NCBI RefSeq assembly: GCF_039691755.1
Contig: NZ_CP137552.1
Coordinates: forward strand, 682,001-746,000
Length of the DNA stretch: 64,000 nt
Direction of reading: 5' to 3'
From: Halomonas sp. Bachu 37
GTDB lineage: Bacteria; Pseudomonadota; Gammaproteobacteria; Pseudomonadales; Halomonadaceae
Positions within the stretch are counted from its first letter, which is position 1. The number at the start of each line of letters is the position of its first letter. Both the position numbers and the translations under genes were made by a program. Shown here one piece after another: positions 1 through 9,400 of this stretch. The notes under the pieces were generated by a model. That model searched no databases, was not told where the DNA came from, and saw only the letters and a program-made list of their open reading frames with translations.

Positions 1-297
1 GATTTGTACTTGTGGGGACGCAAGCCCTACTTCCTGGGGCCAGTTGAACCACTGATCCTGCCGGTGGTAGGTCCTAGGGCACTTGAACCTCTCGAGCCAT
101 CAGAAGCTTTTGAGAAATCAGAAGCTTTTGAGGAATCAGACACCTTCGAGCAATTGGAGCTCCTCCAGAAGCCTGAGCCTGTCAGGAGACTTGAGCTCTT
201 CGAGAATGGTGGCGAAGAAAATAGTGGCGAAGAAGATAGTGACGAGGAAAAAGGTGTCGAGCCCGACCCCGGGCTTTCCGGGATGACCAACGAATAG
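1..297 (+). CDS. Possible C-terminal end of a Glu-rich protein, cut by the left edge
   Basis: The frame is open from the first base to the TAG at 295-297, so any real gene starts before the window. The readable part is acidic, with a six-residue repeat (SEAFEK, SEAFEE, SDTFEQ) near residues 34-51 and a Glu/Asp/Ser-rich tail (GGEENSGEEDSDEE). I do not recognise a family. The opposite strand is also open here as a Ser-rich frame (27-290), so coding is not certain. The next gene is convergent and ends at 304. The tandem 18-bp DNA repeat may have created the open frame by itself. Confidence 0.35.
   Translation, partial: DLYLWGRKPYFLGPVEPLILPVVGPRALEPLEPSEAFEKSEAFEESDTFEQLELLQKPEPVRRLELFENGGEENSGEEDSDEEKGVEPDPGLSGMTNE
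100..153. repeat. 18-bp tandem repeat, about 2.8 copies
   Basis: The unit TCAGAAGCTTTTGAGRAA occurs at 100-117 and 118-135 with one difference, followed by a degenerate third copy starting TCAGACACC at 136. On the plus strand it encodes a six-residue Ser-Glu-Ala-Phe-Glu-Lys/Glu repeat. Confidence 0.75.
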
Positions 298-303
298 ATG
301 ACG

Positions 304-750
304 TCAACGACGGGCCTTGCGTTTCTGCAGGCTGTAAAGCTCCCGAATCAGCGTTCTGCAACCTTTCCAGCACTCCTCGACGACCGGTTCGATGGGATCG
401 GGCAGGGGGTGGGTATACAAGTTGGAGAGCGCTTGCATGAGAACCCGTTCCTGCTCCAGCAGCTCATTGATCAAGACCTGACTATCGTTGCCCACGAAGC
501 TCTTCAGGCGACTCCATAACCAGAGAAAGTCATCACGCTCGACATCCGCGTCACGGGGAAGCATCTTGAGATGCGTTCTCGCCAGTTCCTGAAGCTCGCG
601 CATCTGCTTCATTCTCGCTTCATAATGCGGTTTCAATGCATCACGCAGCGAGGGGCGCAGGCGTTCGATATTATCCTGAAAATAATCAATGCTGTCGGCC
701 AGCGCTTCCAATGCGCTATCCATCGCCACTTGGCGATTGTCGAGAAACAT
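304..750 (-). CDS. Conserved hypothetical protein, 148 aa, alpha-helical
   Basis: A soluble protein with no signal peptide or membrane segment and a high content of helix-forming, charged residues. It is Leu/Arg/Glu-rich and ends in a basic tail (LQKRKARR). The start is supported by a strong GGAGG seven to eight bases upstream of the ATG. It lies downstream of rimK on the same strand with an 88-bp gap, so it may be transcribed with it. I do not recognise a named family. Clean length, a good ribosome binding site and ordinary base composition argue that it is a real gene. Confidence 0.75.
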   Translation of the reverse strand: MFLDNRQVAMDSALEALADSIDYFQDNIERLRPSLRDALKPHYEARMKQMRELQELARTHLKMLPRDADVERDDFLWLWSRLKSFVGNDSQVLINELLEQERVLMQALSNLYTHPLPDPIEPVVEECWKGCRTLIRELYSLQKRKARR

Positions 751-838
751 GAGCGTCTACCTCCTTCGGTGACGCAGATTGTGGCGTTGACCGAGCCGTT
801 TTGCCACCCCTGACAGTAATTATTTTGCGCCTTTTTGC

Positions 839-1747
839 TTAGCCTTTCGGCTTGGTTGGCGTTTTACGCGGCAGCGCAGCATTCTTTTCGATATGTTCGA
901 TAATCATGCCGGCGATGTCCTTGCCCGTGGCCGCCTCGATTCCCTGCAATCCCGGAGAGGAGTTGACCTCCATGATGACCGGTCCATGGTTGGAGCGCAG
1001 CAGGTCCACCCCGGCCACCCGCAATCCCATGGCCTTGGCGGCACGAATCGCCGTGGAGCGCTCTTCGGGGGTGATGCGAATGACGCTGGCGGTTCCGCCC
1101 CGGTGCAGGTTGGAACGAAACTCTCCTTCCGCTGCCTGGCGCTTCATCGATGCCACTACCTTGTCACCAATCACAAAGCAGCGAATATCGGCACCTCTGG
1201 CTTCCTTGATGTACTCCTGGACCATGATGTTGGTCTTCATTCCCATGAAGGCCTGGATGACCGACTCGGCGGCCTGGTTGGTTTCCGCCAATACCACGCC
1301 AATGCCCTGCGTGCCTTCGAGTAGCTTGATGACCAGCGGAGCGCCCTTGACCATGGTGATCAAATCGGGAATGTCATCCGGTGAGTGGGCGAAACCGGTA
1401 ATCGGCAGGCCTAGTCCCTTGCGCGAGAGTAGCTGCAGGGAACGTAGCTTGTCCCTTGAGCGCGTGATGGAGACGGAGTCGTTGAGCACGTAGGTGCTCA
1501 TCATCTCGAATTGACGCAACACCGCGCAGCCGTAGAACGTGACCGAAGCGCCGATGCGCGGTATCACGGCATCGAATGGCTCGATTTCCGCACCCTTGTA
1601 GTGAATGGAAGGGTGATGGGACGCAATGCTCATATAGCAACGTAATGTATCGACGACACGGGCCGAATGGCCACGGCTTTCGGCGGCTTCCACCAGGCGC
1701 CGGGTCGAGTAGAGGTTGCGATTTCGAGAAAGCAGAGCAATATGCAT
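839..1747 (-). CDS. rimK: RimK, ATP-grasp ligase that adds glutamate to ribosomal protein S6
   Basis: 302 aa, the normal length for RimK, which adds glutamate residues to the C-terminus of ribosomal protein S6 in the cytoplasm. The N-terminal pre-ATP-grasp domain begins [18 protein letters not shown]. The ATP-grasp core shows a glycine-rich loop ([14 protein letters not shown], about residues 143-156), the metal- and nucleotide-binding strand [17 protein letters not shown], and the C-terminal [12 protein letters not shown]. The ATG is preceded by GGAG at six bases. A RimB-like aspartic protease sits just upstream on the same strand, a common partner of RimK in gammaproteobacteria. A related ATP-grasp ligase with another substrate is possible but less likely given sequence and context. 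Confidence 0.93.
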   Translation of the reverse strand: MHIALLSRNRNLYSTRRLVEAAESRGHSARVVDTLRCYMSIASHHPSIHYKGAEIEPFDAVIPRIGASVTFYGCAVLRQFEMMSTYVLNDSVSITRSRDKLRSLQLLSRKGLGLPITGFAHSPDDIPDLITMVKGAPLVIKLLEGTQGIGVVLAETNQAAESVIQAFMGMKTNIMVQEYIKEARGADIRCFVIGDKVVASMKRQAAEGEFRSNLHRGGTASVIRITPEERSTAIRAAKAMGLRVAGVDLLRSNHGPVIMEVNSSPGLQGIEAATGKDIAGMIIEHIEKNAALPRKTPTKPKG

Positions 1748-1848
1748 GACAGGCTCCGGACATGGCCGTAAAAAGAATGAGAAATAGCGTAGTGAATACG
1801 ATAAGTGCTTGGACTACCAAGGTACTCGAATATCAAGGAACCCGGGCA

Positions 1849-2289
1849 TCAGGGCTCGCCGTGCAGGAAAGCGGCACCGGGCGCGACCAGCAGGCGGCGC
1901 ATGGCACGTCGCCCCAGCAGCATGGCATGACGCATGTTACTGCGATCGGTCAGGGTCAGTTCCACCGGAAAATCAAGATCGCCCATCTGCATGGGGGTAC
2001 GAATGACGTAGCGCCACTGAGCATGTCCGTTCGAGCTGGTCACCTTGCGCCGGTCATGCAGGTGCAGGGTGATGCGATGGGCAGGGGTTTCCGGTCCTCC
2101 GCCGTGGGTAATGAAGCTGACCCACAGCTGACCATGCTCATCTTCATGCGTGGCGATATCCTCGGCATGCAGTGCGGAAGTACGGGCGCCGGTATCGGCC
2201 TTGCAACAGATATGTAGCCCCAGCTCCGGCAAGGTCACCATCTCGCGGCGCCCGATAACGGCCTTGGCCTGGTAGGGAAGTTCCTTCAC
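1849..2289 (-). CDS. RimK-linked retropepsin-like ATP-dependent zinc protease family protein (RimB-like)
   Basis: About 146 aa. The signature is KADTGARTSALHA near residues 28-40, the Asp-Thr-Gly motif of retropepsin-like aspartic proteases, in the family annotated as ATP-dependent zinc protease (DUF785). Family members work with RimK in S6 modification; the name zinc protease is historical. The open frame extends upstream to a TTG at 2313, but GAGGAG lies eight bases before the GTG at 2289, so I chose the GTG. It sits 20 bp after the DUF3549 gene and about 100 bp before rimK on the same strand. That the three genes form one unit is inferred from order and spacing. Confidence 0.85.
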   Translation of the reverse strand: MKELPYQAKAVIGRREMVTLPELGLHICCKADTGARTSALHAEDIATHEDEHGQLWVSFITHGGGPETPAHRITLHLHDRRKVTSSNGHAQWRYVIRTPMQMGDLDFPVELTLTDRSNMRHAMLLGRRAMRRLLVAPGAAFLHGEP

Positions 2290-2309
2290 TTGCGACACTC
2301 CTCGGCTTT

Positions 2310-3362
2310 TCAATCGCGTGTGGCCGACGTCGATAGCGCTGCCAGCCGCTGTTTGATGATGGAGCCCTCGGGCGCATCGCGCAAGTGCATGACCAGCGGC
2401 AGGCGCAGCCGGGGGATCAAGGCCAGGTCGCGAATCATGGTGGCGAAATTGGCGCGTGGCTCCTGAGCCAGGCGTTCGAGAAATGACGGTAGCCGCTGGG
2501 CGTCCTCAAGATGGTGCCAGCCGCGAGCGGCAATGGCGGCGAGAAGATCCGGCCCGCATGCTCGGGTATCGGCCAGTAGCGCATCCAGCCACAATCCGAC
2601 GTGGGCGCTTTCGCTGCCACTGCTGGCGCGTACGCAGGCGCATAGGGTTTCTACATCGTCCTGGGCAAGGGCTATGTCACCGCGCTGCTGAAGTGCCGCG
2701 ACTACCGAAAGTGGCGCAACGACATGCTCCAGGCAATAACAGGTCGAATGCAGCACCGGGTCGGGGAGCGTGTCCAGTGTCTGGGCCAGTTGCTGGGCCG
2801 CCTCGTCATCCATGCGCACGACGAAATCCGCCAGCCCCTGCAGGCCCAGGCCCTGCCAGTCCACTTGTTGCTGACGGCTCAGGTAGGCTTCGACCGGTTC
2901 CAGGTGAGAGCTGGCGGCCTGGCCCAGGTCTCGGCTGGCCCTGGCGTGTAGCATGGCCTGGAAAGGCAGGCTCGGAGTGAATGCCAGTGGATTGTCTTTC
3001 ATCAAATGATCGACGGCTTCGGTGTCACATTGATCAGACAATCCGTCAGTGGCGGTGGCATTGCGCCCCAGGGTTTCCAGGAGACGCTGGAGAAAGGCAT
3101 CACGAGGTGCCGGGTCGAGCAGCCCGGTTTCATCCAGCGGCAGTGCCAGAAACCAGATCGCCGGCTCTGGCATGTCACCCAGGCGAAAGACAATCGCCAG
3201 CTGCGCCTTTCCCTGCCACGGCTCGGGCCAGGATGACTGGCCGCTTTCCAGTTCCGTGAGGTGTCGTCTGGCGCACGGAGTGACACGCCTTCCCATATGG
3301 TAAAGGAGTACCTCGGCCCCGCTGCGGCTGAAAAAATCATCAAGAGTGTGAATCGGTTGCAT
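2310..3362 (-). CDS. DUF3549 family protein, 350 aa, unknown function
   Basis: A soluble cytoplasmic-looking protein recognised by its overall pattern as DUF3549, a gammaproteobacterial family without an assigned reaction. The N-terminus MQPIHTLDDFFSRSGAEVLLYHMGRRV and a Leu/Ala-rich helical C-terminal half are typical. I chose the internal ATG at 3362 rather than the longer open frame because AGGA lies a few bases upstream. The gene heads the minus-strand group DUF3549, RimB-like protease, rimK, which suggests, without proving, a link to the same process. Confidence 0.8.
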   Translation of the reverse strand: MQPIHTLDDFFSRSGAEVLLYHMGRRVTPCARRHLTELESGQSSWPEPWQGKAQLAIVFRLGDMPEPAIWFLALPLDETGLLDPAPRDAFLQRLLETLGRNATATDGLSDQCDTEAVDHLMKDNPLAFTPSLPFQAMLHARASRDLGQAASSHLEPVEAYLSRQQQVDWQGLGLQGLADFVVRMDDEAAQQLAQTLDTLPDPVLHSTCYCLEHVVAPLSVVAALQQRGDIALAQDDVETLCACVRASSGSESAHVGLWLDALLADTRACGPDLLAAIAARGWHHLEDAQRLPSFLERLAQEPRANFATMIRDLALIPRLRLPLVMHLRDAPEGSIIKQRLAALSTSATRD

Positions 3363-3522
3363 GTGATCCTTCCCGTTTCGAGCCTGCACTCTACCTTGCC
3401 ATCGGGGCTCTGTCAGCCGCCGGGCGGGAATATTTCTACCCCAGCCATCGCCAGGGCGATCAAAAATTGAGCATCACGCGCCAGGCCCCATGAGGTGGCG
3501 CCAAATCACACCTTTCCATAGT

Positions 3523-3585
3523 TTATCCACAGGCTCTTGCAAGTTTTCTGTGTATTCCAGACCCTAGGTGAATTGCTGTGGAAAA
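3523..3585. promoter_or_regulatory. Two DnaA-box-like 9-mers in the intergenic region
   Basis: TTATCCACA at 3523-3531 matches the DnaA-box consensus exactly. TGTGGAAAA at 3577-3585 is the reverse complement of TTTTCCACA, a one-mismatch box in the opposite orientation. They lie 46 bp apart in the non-coding gap before the yqcC-like gene. Two boxes are too few for an origin. Regulation by DnaA or chance are both possible. Confidence 0.3.
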
Positions 3586-3638
3586 CAGGGGCACCAGACG
3601 AGATAATGGTGCTTCAAATACCAAGATTCAGGTGAGCA

Positions 3639-3971
3639 ATGACGCTATATCAACAGCTCGATACGGCGCTGGAACGTCTGGAAGCGGCATTGAAGGCTTC
3701 CGATCTCTGGCGTGTTCCCCAGCCCGATGCCGCCGACTTTGCCAGTGCTCAACCCTTTTGCATTGATACCATGGCCATGCCCCAATGGTTGCGCTACGTC
3801 TTTATTGCACGCTTGCGCGCCTTGGCGGAAGCCGAGGGGCCGATGCCGGCGCGCTGCGACGTGGCTCCCGCGGTGGATGCCTATTGTCAGCAGGCAAAGG
3901 TCAGGGCTGGTGATCGATTGCTGGTGGTTAAGGCGGTGGAGGAGGTGGATCGGTTGGTGACGGAAAACTGA
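3639..3971 (+). CDS. yqcC: YqcC family protein (DUF446)
   Basis: 110 aa, matching YqcC in length and pattern. The protein is a small helical domain with the characteristic central stretch PFCIDTMAMPQWLRYVFIARL (split here as PFCIDTM then PQWLRYVFI) and a C-terminal helix KVRAGDRLLVVKAVEEVDRL. No enzymatic role is established for the family; in other gammaproteobacteria the gene sits beside the tRNA pseudouridine synthase truC, which is not seen here. The start is supported by AGGTGA shortly before the ATG. Nothing unusual is visible. Confidence 0.85.
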   Translation: MTLYQQLDTALERLEAALKASDLWRVPQPDAADFASAQPFCIDTMAMPQWLRYVFIARLRALAEAEGPMPARCDVAPAVDAYCQQAKVRAGDRLLVVKAVEEVDRLVTEN

Positions 3972-3987
3972 TTCGCCTGCTTGAGTT

Positions 3988-4022
3988 AAAAAGCCAATGC
4001 CCACCGGGTGGTGGGCATTGGC
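3988..4022 (-). terminator. Intrinsic terminator for ompW
   Basis: A perfect 13-bp stem GCCAATGCCCACC with a GGGT loop spans 3993-4022. Read on the minus strand it is followed by TTTTTAACTC, the expected U-run. It follows the end of ompW (4065) by about 40 bases. Confidence 0.88.
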
Positions 4023-4064
4023 TGACTCTGAGACGTACCGTATTACTTATACGAGCAATGCTAC

Positions 4065-4724
4065 TTAGAAACGGTAACTGATACCCGCCATGACCACCAG
4101 CGGGTCGATATCGACGGTCCCGGCATCTTCACCAGCGACTTTGGCATCGGTATCGATATCGATGTACCAGGCTGAGGCGTTGAGTGCCCAGTTATCGTCG
4201 ATCAGCAGGTCGACACCCACCTGGCCGGCCAGGCCCCAGGAGTCATCCAGTTCCAAATCCACGTCACCGATGTCAGCAAGATGAACAGTGGCTTTTTCCT
4301 CAAAGAAATTAGTGTAATTGACACCGATACCAACATAAGGCTGGACACGGGCTTCAGTACCACCCAATGGGTAGTATTGAGCAGTCAACGTAGGGGGAAG
4401 ATGCTTGGTATCACCAGTGACTGCACCTTCAGCAACGGAGATATCGTGCTTGAATGGCAATGCCGCCAGTAGTTCTACACCGAATTTGTCATGGAAGCGG
4501 TAGCCGAGAGTAAAGGCAAAATTGGTATCGGAATCCACTTCGACATCTAAGCCAGTCAACCCTAGCGCATCGAGACTTCCGTTATCGCTTTTCGGCTCTA
4601 CCTTGGCCACGCCCACGCGGGTAAAGAAGTCACCTTCGCCATAGGCAAGCGCCTGTGAGCTGGTAGTGATGGCGGCGGCGGCAATGCCGGCAGCGAGTAA
4701 TGTAGGCAAAGTCATTTGGCGCAT
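4065..4724 (-). CDS. ompW: OmpW family outer-membrane beta-barrel protein
   Basis: 219 aa with a clear signal peptide (MRQMTLPTLLAAGIAAAAITTSSQALA) followed by the mature start YGEGDFFTRVGVAKVEP. Alternating amphipathic strands and a C-terminal aromatic residue (AGISYRF) fit the small eight-stranded barrel OmpW, with features such as ALPFKHDI and PYVGIGVNYTNFF. OmpW proteins form narrow hydrophobic channels in the outer membrane and are often induced by osmotic or redox change. The mature protein is rich in Asp/Glu, as expected in a halophile. ATG at 4724 is chosen over the GTG at 4733 because AGGAG sits eight bases ahead. Confidence 0.92.
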   Translation of the reverse strand: MRQMTLPTLLAAGIAAAAITTSSQALAYGEGDFFTRVGVAKVEPKSDNGSLDALGLTGLDVEVDSDTNFAFTLGYRFHDKFGVELLAALPFKHDISVAEGAVTGDTKHLPPTLTAQYYPLGGTEARVQPYVGIGVNYTNFFEEKATVHLADIGDVDLELDDSWGLAGQVGVDLLIDDNWALNASAWYIDIDTDAKVAGEDAGTVDIDPLVVMAGISYRF

Positions 4725-4865
4725 GGATGTCACTCCTGGTTGAGCAGACTGGCTACGTAGAAGTAGCCGCTGAAAAGATGGAAGCGATTTTAACCACCCG
4801 CCTCAGAAGCGATATTGACCTGGCGCAATTCTTTAATCGACTAATGAAGCATGTGCTTTATACGG

Positions 4866-4891
4866 CAAAAGGCTGCCCGGAGGCAGCCTTT
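4866..4891 (-). terminator. Intrinsic terminator after putP
   Basis: AAAGGCTGCC, a CGGA loop and GGCAGCCTTT form a 10-bp stem at 4868-4891. On the minus strand it continues TTTTGCC, a short U-run. It lies about 45 bases past the putP stop and closes the putAP unit. Confidence 0.85.
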
Positions 4892-4934
4892 CGGTACATC
4901 GTCAAGCGCTATTCTCTAGCGCAGCCTGTATCAA

Positions 4935-6410
4935 TCAAGCTTGATCGAACGTATCGAACTCGGCAGTGATTTCGGCGCTGGGCGCCGGTGTGACCAGGCT
5001 TGCCACGACAATAGCGATGTAGGCCAGAATTACGCCGGGCACGATTTCGTAAAGATCGAAAATACCCCCGGAAAGCTCGGCCCATACGACGACCGTGACA
5101 CCACCGACGATAATGCCCGCCAGTGCGCCCCACTGGTTCATTCGCCGCCAGAACAGCGCCATGATCAATGCCGGGCCGAAAGCCGCACCGAAACCGGCCC
5201 AGGCGTAGGAGACCAGCCCCAGCACGTTGGAGTCCGGATCGAGCGCCAGCAAGTAGGCGAAGATGGCGATGCCGATTACCGCAAAGCGACCTACCCAGAC
5301 CAGTTCGCTCTGTGAAGCATCCTTGCGGAACAGCGCTTTATAGAAGTCATCGGTCAGGGCCGAAGAGGAGACCAGCAGCTGGGAATCCGCCGTCGACATG
5401 ACCGCCGCCAGAATGGCCGCCAACAGCACGCCGGCGATGACCGGATGGAAAATGGCATTGACCATCACCATGAAGATGGTTTCACCATCGGCCAGATCTC
5501 GTTCGATGAAACCTACCCCCAGCAGGCCTACCGCAACGGCACAGGCCAGAGTCAGCGCCGACCAGGTTACCGCGATGCGACGCGCCGTGGGGATATCGGC
5601 GTCGCTGCGAATGGCGGCGAAGCGTGCAAGGATATGTGGTTGACCGAAGTAGCCAAGCCCCCAGGCCAGTGAGCTGACGATACCGATGAAGCTCAAGGCC
5701 TCACCGGTGGAGGCATCGCGGAACCAGCTGAGCATGTACTCGCTTTGCCCGGCCAGCGCTTCGGCGGCGCCGGACGTGCCGACATCCATGAAGGCGACGA
5801 CCGGGACGATCAGAAGCGCCACGGCCATCATCAGCCCCTGGATCAAGTCGGTCCAGGAGACCGCCAGAAAGCCCCCGAAGAAGGTGTAGGAGATGATGGC
5901 GAGGGTGCCGATGGTCACGGCGATGGAATAATCGTAGCCGAATACGGTTTCGAACAGCTTGCCACCCGCCACCAGGCCGGAGCTGGTATAGAACAGGAAG
6001 AACAGCAGGATGAAAATGGCCGAGATCACCCGCAGCAGTTGCGTATTGTCACGAAAGCGCTTGGCGAAGAAATCCGGCAGGGTCAAGGAGTCGCTGGCCT
6101 TGAAACTGTAAAGGCGCAAGCGGCGCGCCACGATCAGCCAGTTGAGCCAGGTACCGATCAACAGGCCGATGGCGATCCAGCTCGCCGAAATGCCGCTGAT
6201 GTAGGCGGCACCGGGTAGGCCCAGCAGTAGCCAGCCGGACATGTCCGAGGCACCGGCGGAAATCGCCGAAGTCCAGGGACCCAGGGTACGCCCGCCAAGG
6301 ATGTAGTCAGACAGGTTGGTGGTGCGTTTGTAGGCGACGATACCGATGCCGAGCATCAGTATCAGATACGCCACGAAGGTAAAGGCAATGGCCAGATTGT
6401 TTTGAACCAT
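4935..6410 (-). CDS. putP: Sodium/proline symporter PutP
   Basis: 491 aa, an inner-membrane sodium:solute symporter of the SSS family with about 13 hydrophobic segments. Landmarks are GGRTLGPWTSAISAGASDMSGWLL near residues 39-62 (Na+ and proline site of PutP, written here only in part: SAGASDMSGWLL), FFAKRFRD, and STADSQLLVSSSALTDDFY near residue 340, the conserved helix-8 Ser/Thr sodium site. It follows putA on the same strand after 49 bp and is closed by a terminator, so putA-putP look like one transcript. Use as a carbon source or as an osmolyte are both possible; pairing with putA favours catabolism. Confidence 0.95.
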   Translation of the reverse strand: MVQNNLAIAFTFVAYLILMLGIGIVAYKRTTNLSDYILGGRTLGPWTSAISAGASDMSGWLLLGLPGAAYISGISASWIAIGLLIGTWLNWLIVARRLRLYSFKASDSLTLPDFFAKRFRDNTQLLRVISAIFILLFFLFYTSSGLVAGGKLFETVFGYDYSIAVTIGTLAIISYTFFGGFLAVSWTDLIQGLMMAVALLIVPVVAFMDVGTSGAAEALAGQSEYMLSWFRDASTGEALSFIGIVSSLAWGLGYFGQPHILARFAAIRSDADIPTARRIAVTWSALTLACAVAVGLLGVGFIERDLADGETIFMVMVNAIFHPVIAGVLLAAILAAVMSTADSQLLVSSSALTDDFYKALFRKDASQSELVWVGRFAVIGIAIFAYLLALDPDSNVLGLVSYAWAGFGAAFGPALIMALFWRRMNQWGALAGIIVGGVTVVVWAELSGGIFDLYEIVPGVILAYIAIVVASLVTPAPSAEITAEFDTFDQA

Positions 6411-6459
6411 GAGACGTTTCCCTTTTCAGGAGTTCAGGTTAGTTGTTGGACGAGCTTGT

Positions 6460-9400
6460 TTACTCATCGCCTAGCGCCAGTAGCGACGCGTTGCCACCCA
6501 GTGCAGCGGTGTTATTGGTAATGGTTTTTTCCGTGGCAAAGCGCAGCAGATAATTCGGCCCGCCTGCTTTGGGGCCGGTGCCGGAAAGCCCGAGCCCGCC
6601 GAAGGGCTGGACACCGACCACGGCGCCAATGATATTACGGTTGATGTAGATGTTTCCCGCCCGCATTTTCTGCGCTATTTCAGCGGCAAAGGATTCGTTG
6701 CGGCTATGCACACCGAAGGTGAGCCCGTAACCCCGGCCATTGATATCGTTGATGACTTTCTCAAGCTCGTGGGACTTGTAGCGCACGATATGCAGTATCG
6801 GGCCGAACTGTTCGCGCTCCAGGGCATCGATACTATCGATGACGAACGCCGCCGGGGCAATGAAGGTGCCGTGCTCGGTATGTTCGGCGGAGAGCGAAGT
6901 TTCCGCCACCAGGCGATTTTCACTCTTGAGCTTGTCGATATGGGCCTTCAAGCCTTGACGCGCATCCTCGTCGATTACCGGACCGACATCGGTGCCCAGG
7001 TCGCGGGGGTCGCCGATATGCAGTTCGGCCATGGCGCCCTTGAGTATCTCGATGACCCGGTCCGCGACATCATCCTGCAGATAGAGCACGCGCAACGCAC
7101 TGCAGCGTTGGCCGGCACTCTGGAAGGCGGATTGGATGACATCCACTACGACCTGCTCGGGCAGGGCGGTGGAGTCGACGATCATGGCATTCATGCCTCC
7201 GGTTTCCGCCACTAACGTGGGTAACGGAGCGCTTTCCCGCGCCGCTAGCGCCCGGTTTATGATCTGTGCGGTATCGGTGCCGCCGGTGAATACCACGCCG
7301 GTGATACGCGTGTCGGAGGTCAATACACTGCCTACGGTTGGACCGTCACCGGGCAGCAGCTGCACGACATCCCGGGGCATGCCGGCTTCATACAACAGCT
7401 CTATGACGCGATGGGCGACGATCGAGGTCTGTTCCGCCGGCTTGGCCAGTACCGTGTTACCCGCAACCGCGGTGGCCACCACCTGGCCGCAGAAGATGGC
7501 AACCGGGAAGTTCCATGGACTGATCGCGGCAAAGACCCCCTTGCCGCCCATCATCAAACGGTTGGATTCACCGGTCGGCCCGGGCAGCTCGGTAATCTCG
7601 CCGAACATCTGCTCGGCACGCATGGCGTAGTAACGGCAGAAATCCACCGCTTCCTTGATCTCGTCCACGCCGTCGGTCAGCAATTTGCCGCCCTCACGGG
7701 AGCAGAGCGTCATCAGCTCCGCCATGTGTTCTTCCATCAGGTCGCCGAGACGGCGCAGGATGGCGGCACGCTCGGCAACCGGCGTCGCTTCCCAGCGCGG
7801 GAAGGCTGCCCAGGCGGCGTCCAGCGCCTTACCGGCCTGCTCCTTGGTGGTCCACTGAATGCTGCCTACCTCCTGGCGACGATCAAAAGGGCTGGTCACG
7901 CGCTTGGTCTGGGCGGCATCGTCGGCGACCTCGAACGCCAGCAATGGTTTGGCGCGGTAGGTGGTGTCCATGAAACCGGCCATTTGCGTCATCAGCGGCT
8001 CGTAATGGCTGCGCACATTGAGATTCACGCCACGTGAGTTGCGCCGCTCGGGGCCGTAAATATCCCGCGGCAGGGGAATGTTCGGGTTGGAGAGCGTCTT
8101 GTACTGGCGCAGGCTGTCCACCGGGTGCTGGCACAGCCATTCGACCGGCACTTCCGGGTCCACCAGTTGGTGGACGAAAGAGGAGTTGGCGCCGTTTTCC
8201 AGCAAGCGGCGAACCAGGTACGGCAGCAGATCCTTGTGGGCGCCTACCGGGGCGTAGATACGGCAATAGGTGCCTTTCGGCGCGCGCGTCAGGGCTGCTT
8301 CGTACAAGGCTTCGCCCATGCCGTGCAGACGCTGGAATTCAAATGGCCGGCTACCGTGGTTGGCCAGCTCCAGAATGGTGGTGACGGTGTGGGCGTTGTG
8401 GGTAGCGAACTGGGGGAAGATGCGCCCCTGGGTGTCATCGGAAAGCAGGAACTGGGCGCAGGCCAGATAGGCCACGTCGGTACATGCCTTGCGGGTGAAT
8501 ACCGGATAGCCGTCCACGCCAAGCTGTTGCGACTCCTTGATTTCGCTGTCCCAGTAGGCGCCCTTGACCAGGCGCAGCGGGATCTCGTCGCCTTGCTTGT
8601 CGGCCAGGCGATTGAGATAGTGCAGAGTCGGCAGGGCGCGCTTGGAATACGCCTGGACGACCAGGCCGAAGTGCCCCCAGCCCTTGGCCGCTTCACCTTC
8701 GTAGATGGCACGAAAGACTTCCAGGGAAATTTCCAGGCGGTCGACTTCCTCGGCATCGATGGTGAGGGCGACGCCCAGCGACCGCGCCTTGGTCACCAGT
8801 TGGTTCACGGTATCGACGAGCTCGACCAGGACCTGCTCGCGACGGCCGAATTCATAACGCGGGTGCAGTGCCGACAGCTTGATCGAGACCGAAGGGGCGG
8901 GAGTTTTGTCGCTCAATGACTTGCAGGTCTTGCCCACCTGCTCGATGGCCCTGGAGTAGTCGTCGAAATAGCGCTTGGCATCGTCGCGGGTGCGTGCGGC
9001 CTCGCCCAGCATGTCGTAGGAGTAGGTGTAGCCTTTATCGAACAGTGGCTTGGATCGTTTCAGGGCTTCGTTGATGTCTCGCCCCAGCACGAACTGCTTG
9101 CCCATGATCTTCATCGCTTCATACATGGCGCGGCGAATGACGGGCTCGCCCATGCGGTTGACCATGCGGTTGATGAACGAGGCAGGCTGGCCTTCCCGGG
9201 GGTGGTCCAGCTTGAGCACGTGCCCGGTCATCAGCAGGCCCCAGGTGGAGGCGTTCACCAGCCAGGACTCGCTCTTGCCGACGTGGGCCTTCCAGTCCGC
9301 CGGGCCGAGCTTGTCCTCGATCAGCGCATCGGCGGTAGCACTGTCGGGGATTCGCAGCATGGCTTCGGCCAGGCACATCAGCATCAAGCCTTCGTGAGTG

